Assembly: GCA_017881985.1 (NCBI GenBank)
Contig: JADGQH010000059.1
Location: 1 to 13,759, forward strand
DNA: 13,759 nucleotides
Origin: Chloroflexota bacterium
Lineage (GTDB): Bacteria; Chloroflexota; Limnocylindria; Limnocylindrales; CSP1-4
Direction: 5' to 3'
Positions 6,804 to 11,345 of the stretch are shown here, piece after piece. The stretch's first letter is position 1; each line of letters starts with the position of its first letter. The notes under the pieces were generated by a model. That model was given only the letters and a program-made list of their open reading frames with translations, was not told the DNA's origin and searched no databases. The position numbers and the translations under genes were made by a program.

Positions 6804-7115
6804 TCAGTCCTCGACGATCGCGAGAATGTCTTTCTGGCTCACGATGAGCAGGTCCTCGCCGTTCACCTTGAACTCGGTGCCGGCGTACTTCGCGTAGAGG
6901 ATCTTGTCGCCGACGGCGACGTCCATCTTCTCGCGCGACCCGTCCTCGAGGATCCGGCCCGGCCCGACCGCGAGAGCTGACCCTTCCTGGGGCTTCTCCT
7001 TGGCGGTGTCAGGCAGGACGATCCCGCTCTTGGTGACCTCTTCGCGCGGCGATGGCTTGATGACGACCCGATCCCCGAGCGGTCGGAGCTTCGTCGTCTC
7101 GGATGCGGTGGCCAA
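6804..7115 (-). CDS. groES: Co-chaperonin GroES (Hsp10), TTG start
   Basis: The 103-residue GroES caps the GroEL cylinder. KLRPLGDRVVIKP (9-21) opens the fold, the mobile loop that docks on GroEL spans about 24-40 with the GIVLPDTA core (31-38), and the domain ends with VNGEDLLIVSQKDILAIVED (84-103). Family length is about 95-100. No ATG or GTG sits near the conserved start. A TTG (7115-7113) does, 8 nt after a perfect AGGAGG (7129-7124), so I take TTG as the start. The frame stays open through the leader, up to a GTG at 7337, which is upstream of the predicted transcription start and therefore cannot be used from this promoter. An in-frame ATG at 7160 lies in a hairpin loop and is less likely. 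It is the first gene of the groES-groEL operon. Confidence 0.96.
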   Translation of the reverse strand: MATASETTKLRPLGDRVVIKPSPREEVTKSGIVLPDTAKEKPQEGSALAVGPGRILEDGSREKMDVAVGDKILYAKYAGTEFKVNGEDLLIVSQKDILAIVED

Positions 7116-7123
7116 CGGGTGAC

Positions 7124-7129
7124 CCTCCT
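7124..7129 (-). promoter_or_regulatory. groES ribosome-binding site that fixes the TTG start
   Basis: A perfect AGGAGG 8 nt upstream of the TTG at 7115-7113, with no competing ATG or GTG at a workable distance. Confidence 0.85.
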
Positions 7130-7150
7130 GTGCACTGCGGGTGGCGCCTC

Positions 7151-7167
7151 CGCCGGCCATGCCGGCG
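7151..7167 (-). other. Perfect hairpin in the groES leader, proximal
   Basis: CGCCGGC and GCCGGCG form a 7-bp perfect stem with a 3-nt loop (ATG on the minus strand). It lies 35 nt upstream of the groES start, inside the predicted 5' leader. A structural or stabilising role is possible; it does not cover the ribosome-binding site at 7124-7129. Confidence 0.45.
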
Positions 7168-7187
7168 GGCCCCCTCGATGGTCCGAT

Positions 7188-7203
7188 GCGCGGACCTCCG
7201 CGC
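7188..7203 (-). other. Perfect hairpin in the groES leader, distal
   Basis: GCGCGG and CCGCGC form a 6-bp perfect stem with an AGGT tetraloop on the minus strand, about 73-88 nt upstream of the groES start. The loop could pair with other transcript parts, but no partner was identified. Confidence 0.4.
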
Positions 7204-7273
7204 GGCTCTCGGCAGCGACGTCCACGGCTGCGATCACGGTTTGATGGGGTCGCGGCGGTGGCCTGCGCCATTG

Positions 7274-7300
7274 CTGGCACTCTCGCTGTGAGAGTGCCAA
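7274..7300 (-). promoter_or_regulatory. CIRCE operator (HrcA site) of groESL
   Basis: On the minus strand TTGGCACTC, 9 nt, then GAGTGCCAG. This matches the CIRCE consensus TTAGCACTC-N9-GAGTGCTAA in 15 of 18 arm positions, with the cores GCACTC and GAGTGC intact. It begins one base after the -10 box of the groESL promoter, so bound HrcA would cover the transcription start. The operon should be repressed at normal temperature and released on heat shock. hrcA itself is not in the window. Confidence 0.96.
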
Positions 7301-7301
7301 G

Positions 7302-7330
7302 AATGTACCGGAGGCGCTCGATCGTGTCAA
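7302..7330 (-). promoter_or_regulatory. groESL promoter, housekeeping sigma type
   Basis: A perfect -35 TTGACA (7330-7325), a 17-nt spacer and a -10 TACATT (7307-7302). Transcription should start near 7295, giving a leader of about 180 nt before the groES TTG. The near-consensus boxes combined with CIRCE fit a strong promoter held down by HrcA rather than one using an alternative heat-shock sigma factor. Confidence 0.9.
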
Positions 7331-7390
7331 GCGCCACCCGGCGCCGAGGTGGAGCGGCGCCGAGGCGGCGCGCCGGCCCCGGCCGCGCGC

Positions 7391-7396
7391 TACGAT
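7391..7396 (+). promoter_or_regulatory. -10-like TACGAT immediately upstream of the epimerase gene
   Basis: TACGAT ends 6 nt before the ATG at 7403, the distance expected if transcription begins at the start codon itself. There is no Shine-Dalgarno sequence before this ATG, which supports a leaderless mRNA. No -35 resembling TTGACA is seen 17 nt upstream, as is common for such promoters in high-GC bacteria. Confidence 0.55.
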
Positions 7397-7402
7397 TCAG
7401 CC

Positions 7403-8236
7403 ATGGCCCCCTCCCACCCGCTCGTGACGCTCCGGGCCGGTCCGGCGGAGGCCGTCCTGGACCCGGGCGCCGGCGGCCGGATCGCAGCCCTCCGCGTCGA
7501 CGGCGTGGACCTCCTGCTGACCCGCGGCGACGGACCGCTCACCTGGGGCGCGTACCCGATGGTCCCCTGGGCCGGCCGGCTCCGGGACGGGCTCCTTCGC
7601 TGGGATGGGACCGCCCTCGCGCTGCCGACCGACCTGCTGCCACCGCATGCGATCCACGGGACCCTGGTCGAGGCGGCCTGGGAGATCGGCGGGCCGGCCG
7701 GCGACGCGGCGGCGGTCCTCGAGGCGCCGCTCGGCACCACGTGGCCCTTCGGCGGCCGGGCGGTGCATCGGGTGACTCTGACGGACGAGTCCCTCGCTGC
7801 CACGCTCGAGGTCCACGCGGACGCGCGGCCGTTCCCCGCCATCGCGGGCTGGCATCCGTGGTTCCCCCGCACGCTCCGGGGTCCCCGCGGCGCGATGGGC
7901 GATCCGGTGGAGGTCGACGTTCGCGCCAGCGGGATGCTCCGCCGCGGCGACGACTACCTCCCGACCGGGGAGGTCGTGCCCGTCCCACCGGGACCGCTGG
8001 ATGACTGCCTCGTCGGCGTCACGTCCGCGCCGGTGGTGCGCTGGCCGGGTGCGTTCGAGATCACGATCGAGAGCGACGCCGCCTACTGGGTCGTCTACAC
8101 CGAGCACGCGGACGGCGTCTGCGTGGAGCCGCAGACGGGACCCCCGAATGGGCTGAACACCGGCGACTTCACGCTCGTCGAGCCGGGCAGGCCGCTCATC
8201 GCCTCGATGACGCTGCGCTGGCGACGCCTCGGCTGA
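7403..8236 (+). CDS. Aldose 1-epimerase (mutarotase) family protein
   Basis: This 277-residue protein has the galactose-mutarotase fold, which interconverts alpha and beta anomers of free or bound sugars in the cytosol. Landmarks are PWAGRLRDG (55-63), HAIHGT (82-87, substrate-binding His), GWHPWFPR (149-156, with His151 as the expected general acid) and CVEPQTGPPNGLN (240-252, with Glu242 as the expected base). I start it at the ATG at 7403 because TACGAT lies directly before it and the family fold begins there; the frame runs open 18 codons further upstream, with no ribosome-binding site or similarity. It is the only plus-strand gene. It is divergent from groESL and convergent with tatD, only 9 nt apart, leaving no room for a separate terminator. 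The sugar cannot be told from the sequence; a GalM, YeaD or actinobacterial-type epimerase are all possible. Confidence 0.9.
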   Translation: MAPSHPLVTLRAGPAEAVLDPGAGGRIAALRVDGVDLLLTRGDGPLTWGAYPMVPWAGRLRDGLLRWDGTALALPTDLLPPHAIHGTLVEAAWEIGGPAGDAAAVLEAPLGTTWPFGGRAVHRVTLTDESLAATLEVHADARPFPAIAGWHPWFPRTLRGPRGAMGDPVEVDVRASGMLRRGDDYLPTGEVVPVPPGPLDDCLVGVTSAPVVRWPGAFEITIESDAAYWVVYTEHADGVCVEPQTGPPNGLNTGDFTLVEPGRPLIASMTLRWRRLG

Positions 8237-8245
8237 GGCTCGCGC

Positions 8246-9073
8246 TCACGCGGTCGCGCGCCCGAAGATGCGATCGTGGTTCGTCACGAGCCGCGTTCCC
8301 AGCGCATCGGGGTCCTCGCCGCGTCGCTCAGCGACCCAGCGCGCGGTCACGCGCACCCATTCGGGCTCGTTGCGTCGGCGCGGGGCGCCGGGCGGCGAGA
8401 GATACGGCGCGTCCGTCTCGACGAGGATGCGATCCGGCGGCACCAGCCGAACGCTCTCGGCCGTGGCCTCCTCGCCTCGTCGGAACGCGAGGCCCGAGAC
8501 ACTGACCGCGCACCCGAGCGCCAGCGCCGCCTCCACGTAGTCGACCGGCCCGGAGACCGAGTGGAGGATCGCGGGTGGTCGGTCCCCGAACGCCGCCTGC
8601 GCGGCGGGCGTCCCGAGCCCGGCCGCCTCCAGCTCGGTCACGAGCGCGTCCTGGGCGTCCCGCTCGCCGGCCCTCGATCGGCAATGGAGGATGGCCGGCT
8701 TCCCGGTCGCGAGCGCGAGCGCGAGGCTCCGCCGCAGGTTCTCGAGCTGGGACGCGGCGGGCGAGAACATCCGGTCGAAGTCGAGCCCCGTCTCGCCGAT
8801 GGCCACGACGCGCGGATCCGCCGCAAGGGCCACGATCCGCGTCCACGCGGCCGGATCCGTCTCCGCGGCGGCGTGTGGATGAACCCCGACCGCGACGCCA
8901 GCCAGGCCGGGAAAGCGGTCGATGAGCGCCAGCGCGGCGATCGACGACGCCTCGTCCCAGCCCGGGACGAGGATCCGCTCGACGCCTGCGGCCCCGGCCG
9001 CCTCGATGACCTCGGCAGCGTCGCCCGCGAACTGCTCGGCGTTCAGGTGGCAGTGGCTGTCGACGAGGCGCAT
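8246..9073 (-). CDS. tatD: TatD family metal-dependent deoxyribonuclease
   Basis: This 275-residue protein is a TIM-barrel metallohydrolase of the TatD/YcfH/YabD family, linked to 3'-5' DNA exonuclease activity and DNA repair. The metal and catalytic residues are all visible: DSHCHL (5-10, His7 and His9), GVHPH (63-67), IGETGLDFD (92-100, Glu94), ILHCR (128-132, His130), His171 in ILHS, and ETDAPYLSP (219-227, Asp221). The ATG at 9073 begins three residues before the strand carrying the HxH motif, as in other members. No clear ribosome-binding site precedes it. It is the last gene of metG-dinB-tatD, 43 nt after the DinB-like gene; metG next to tatD is a common bacterial pairing (for example metS-yabD in Bacillus subtilis). 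Length is normal. Confidence 0.94.
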   Translation of the reverse strand: MRLVDSHCHLNAEQFAGDAAEVIEAAGAAGVERILVPGWDEASSIAALALIDRFPGLAGVAVGVHPHAAAETDPAAWTRIVALAADPRVVAIGETGLDFDRMFSPAASQLENLRRSLALALATGKPAILHCRSRAGERDAQDALVTELEAAGLGTPAAQAAFGDRPPAILHSVSGPVDYVEAALALGCAVSVSGLAFRRGEEATAESVRLVPPDRILVETDAPYLSPPGAPRRRNEPEWVRVTARWVAERRGEDPDALGTRLVTNHDRIFGRATA

Positions 9074-9116
9074 GCCGTCGCGGTCGTTTCGGTCGCGCTC
9101 GGTGGGCCCGGGCCCG

Positions 9117-9575
9117 TCAGAGTTCCGTGGGGCCGAGGCCGCGCCGAACCTGGGTCACGTGCTCCATGCGGTGGATCGAGCGATCGAGGAGGCGGACCCG
9201 GCCGGCCGCGGGAGCCGCGGCGACCGCCGCGCCCGGCAGCGCGGCGACGAGCGCGTCGATCTCGGCCGCAGCCTCCAGCGCCAGCGCCGCGGCGGTCTCG
9301 CCCGGCAGCGCGCGCCAGGTCGGCTCGAGGGCCGCGTTGGCGAGGTCCGGGACGTTGTCGGAGACGTCCGCCGGGACGACCAGCCCCGTGGCAAGCGCGT
9401 CGCGCCAGCGGACGACCTGCCAGCGATCCCAAAAGGCCAGGTGGGCGAGGCATGTCGCCACCGTCCAGGTGCCGCCGACGCCCGTCTCGAAGTCCTCCGG
9501 GGCAAGCGACCCGACGAGCCGTCGCAGGTCGTCGGTCGCCCGCGCGTTCCTCTCCTCGAACGTTCGATCGGTCAT
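9117..9575 (-). CDS. DinB-fold protein, putative metal-binding
   Basis: This 152-residue protein has the DinB/YfiT four-helix-bundle layout. ERNARATDDLRRLVGSLAPEDFE (8-30) forms the first helix. WTVATCLAHLAFWDRW (37-52) carries the first metal-type histidine, His45. The last helix, LLDRSIHRMEHVTQV (129-143), carries the H-x3-H pair, His135 and His139. This His triad is the usual DinB metal site. Members include thiol-dependent transferases (bacillithiol or mycothiol type) and many proteins of unknown role, so the reaction stays open. The ATG at 9575-9573 overlaps the metG stop (9574-9572) as ATGA, which implies coupled translation with the synthetase. tatD follows 43 nt later. Its presence between metG and tatD is not the standard arrangement and may be lineage-specific. 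Confidence 0.83.
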   Translation of the reverse strand: MTDRTFEERNARATDDLRRLVGSLAPEDFETGVGGTWTVATCLAHLAFWDRWQVVRWRDALATGLVVPADVSDNVPDLANAALEPTWRALPGETAAALALEAAAEIDALVAALPGAAVAAAPAAGRVRLLDRSIHRMEHVTQVRRGLGPTEL

Positions 9576-11242
9576 GCCGGCCCCATCGCCTCCGGGACCT
9601 CACCATCCAGCACCGTCTCGACCTCTATGCGCGGGAAGAGCGGAACGGCGGCGGCCAGCGTGCCGGCCTCGCCAGCGTGGGCTCCCCACCGGAGCTCGTC
9701 GAGGATGGCCGGGCCGCCGTTCCCATCCGCGTCGTACGCGTACTCGTGGCCCAGCTGCTGCATGACCCGCGGCGCCATGCCCGGCATCACGGGGGCCACG
9801 GCGAGCGCCACGAGCCGGCAGGCCTCCACGAGGTCACCCAGGACCCCCCGCATCCGCTCGGCGGCCCCCTCCTCGCCGGCCTTCACCGCGCGCGCGATGA
9901 CCCACGGTTGCTCCGCTTCGACGAACCGATTGCCCGCCCCCACGAACTCCCAGAGCGCGGCGAGCGCCTCGTGGAGGAGGCAGCCCTCCAGCTTCGCCAC
10001 GAACTGGTCGCGGACCGCGGGCCAGGCGGCCCCGAGCGGGCTCTCCGCCGCATCGCGCGGCGCGGGCCGTTCACCGCCGAGATAGCGCCCCGCCATCGAC
10101 ACGGTCCGGTTCACGAAGTTCCCGAAGTCGTTGGCGAGGTCCGCGTTGTAGCGGCGCGTGAAGACATCCCACGAGACGTCGCTGTCGCGGTCGAAGCCGG
10201 CCTCGCGGAGCGCGACGTAGCGCGCCCCGTCGCTCCCGAACGCGGCCACGAAGTCGATCGGCTCGAGGAAGTTGCCCCGGCTCTTGCTCATCCGCTCACC
10301 CTGGGCGAGGAGCCAGCCGTGGACCCACACCTTTCGGGGTGCCTCGAGCCCGGCGGACCAGAGCATCGCCGGCCAGAAGATCGTGTGGAAGCGGGCGATG
10401 TCCTTGCCGATGACGTGAAGGTCGGCCGGCCACCAGCGCGCGAACGCCGCGGGATCGTCCGGGAAGCCCGCCCCGGTGATGTAGTTGATGAGCGCGTCGT
10501 ACCACACGTAGATCGTCCCGCCGGCCGGGTCCCAGGAGCCGTCCGCGAGCTGCGCGCCGCTCCCGTCGGGAAGGATCGGGAACGGGATCCCCCACCCCGA
10601 ATCGGGCCTGCTGATCGAGAAGTCCTCGAGGCCACCCCGGATGAATCCCAGCATCTCGTTGCGTCGGTGGTCGGGCTGGACGAGGTCGGGGTTGTCCTCG
10701 AACCAGCGCTCGAGGCGCTCCTGGTACGCCGAGAGCCGGAAGAACCAGTTTCGCTCGCTCAGCCACTGGAGCGGCACGTCGGGGTGGTTCGGGCAGATCG
10801 TGCCGGCGGCCGTCTCCGTGACGTCGGTCGCGTTTCTGAATCCCTCGTTCGGGCAGTACCAGCCCTCGTAGATGCCGGGGTAGATGTCGCCGTTCGCATG
10901 GGCGCGGCGGACCATCTCCTGGGCGGCGCGAACGTGGTCCGCGTCCGTGGTCCGGATGAACCGGTCCGGGCTGATGAAGAGGGCGTCCTCGGCCGCCCGG
11001 AAGAGGGCGACCTGTGCGTCGACGAAGTCGCGCGGCGAGCGTCCCTCCTCGGCGGCTCGCATGGCGATGTTGACGCTGTGCTCGTCGGTCCCGGTCTGGA
11101 AGCGGGTCGGGACGCCGCACATGCGATACCAGCGCGCAAGGGCGTCCGCCCCGATCACCTCGTAGAGCGTGTGCAAGCCCGGCCGGTTGTTGGCGTACGC
11201 GATCGAGGTCGTGATGTAGAAGCGGTCGCGAAGGTCGGGCAT
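9572..11242 (-). CDS. metG: Methionyl-tRNA synthetase with non-standard HIGH motif
   Basis: This 556-residue class I synthetase charges tRNA-Met. It aligns along its length with bacterial MetRS: FYITTSIAYANNRP (8-21), TGTDEHSVNIA (50-60), YEGWYCPNEGFR (125-136), DFSISRPDSGWGIPFP (207-222), TIYVWYDALINYI (243-255), HVIGKDIARFHTIFWPAML (276-294), the KMSKS loop as ERMSKS (316-321), and an anticodon-binding helical domain with YNADLANDFGNFVNRT (365-380). The segment that should read P-HIGH reads P-GLHT (21-25), so both catalytic histidine positions are shifted or replaced. The zinc knuckle keeps Cys130, Cys150 and His153 but has Glu133 at the second Cys position. There is no C-terminal EMAP-type tRNA-binding domain. 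The ATG at 11242 has no Shine-Dalgarno but has TACGAT 9 nt upstream. metG heads metG-dinB-tatD and lies 103 nt after purNH. Confidence 0.95.
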   Translation of the reverse strand: MPDLRDRFYITTSIAYANNRPGLHTLYEVIGADALARWYRMCGVPTRFQTGTDEHSVNIAMRAAEEGRSPRDFVDAQVALFRAAEDALFISPDRFIRTTDADHVRAAQEMVRRAHANGDIYPGIYEGWYCPNEGFRNATDVTETAAGTICPNHPDVPLQWLSERNWFFRLSAYQERLERWFEDNPDLVQPDHRRNEMLGFIRGGLEDFSISRPDSGWGIPFPILPDGSGAQLADGSWDPAGGTIYVWYDALINYITGAGFPDDPAAFARWWPADLHVIGKDIARFHTIFWPAMLWSAGLEAPRKVWVHGWLLAQGERMSKSRGNFLEPIDFVAAFGSDGARYVALREAGFDRDSDVSWDVFTRRYNADLANDFGNFVNRTVSMAGRYLGGERPAPRDAAESPLGAAWPAVRDQFVAKLEGCLLHEALAALWEFVGAGNRFVEAEQPWVIARAVKAGEEGAAERMRGVLGDLVEACRLVALAVAPVMPGMAPRVMQQLGHEYAYDADGNGGPAILDELRWGAHAGEAGTLAAAVPLFPRIEVETVLDGEVPEAMGPA

Positions 11243-11251
11243 GGCCGGGGG

Positions 11252-11257
11252 ATCGTA
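11252..11257 (-). promoter_or_regulatory. -10-like TACGAT just upstream of metG
   Basis: The same TACGAT hexamer as before the epimerase gene, here ending 9 nt upstream of the metG ATG on the minus strand, with no Shine-Dalgarno between. A leaderless or very short-leader metG transcript is likely. No consensus -35 is visible. Confidence 0.5.
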
Positions 11258-11284
11258 GCAGGGCCGGTGCGGGCCACGCGCAGC

Positions 11285-11315
11285 AGGGCCGAACCCCGGC
11301 AGCGACGACGGCCCT
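11285..11315 (-). terminator. Possible hairpin terminator after purNH
   Basis: AGGGCCG and CGGCCCT form a perfect 7-bp stem around a 17-nt loop, 30 nt past the purH stop and 28 nt ahead of the metG -10-like box. The position fits a terminator between purNH and metG. The long loop and lack of a T-run make it weak, so read-through into metG is possible. Confidence 0.35.
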
Positions 11316-11345
11316 CGCGCGGCCGCGACCGACCCGCGCCCGGCC

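Noticed and set aside
7116..7337. An extended GroES starting at the GTG at 7337
   Set aside because: That start lies upstream of the -10 box and CIRCE, so it would not be in the mRNA; AGGAGG-TTG fits the known GroES N-terminus.
7565..7591. AGR instead of NR in the PWAGRLRDG motif of the aldose epimerase, considered as a lost active-site residue
   Set aside because: PWAGR is a form I recall from high-GC epimerase-family members, and the catalytic His151 and Glu242 are both present.
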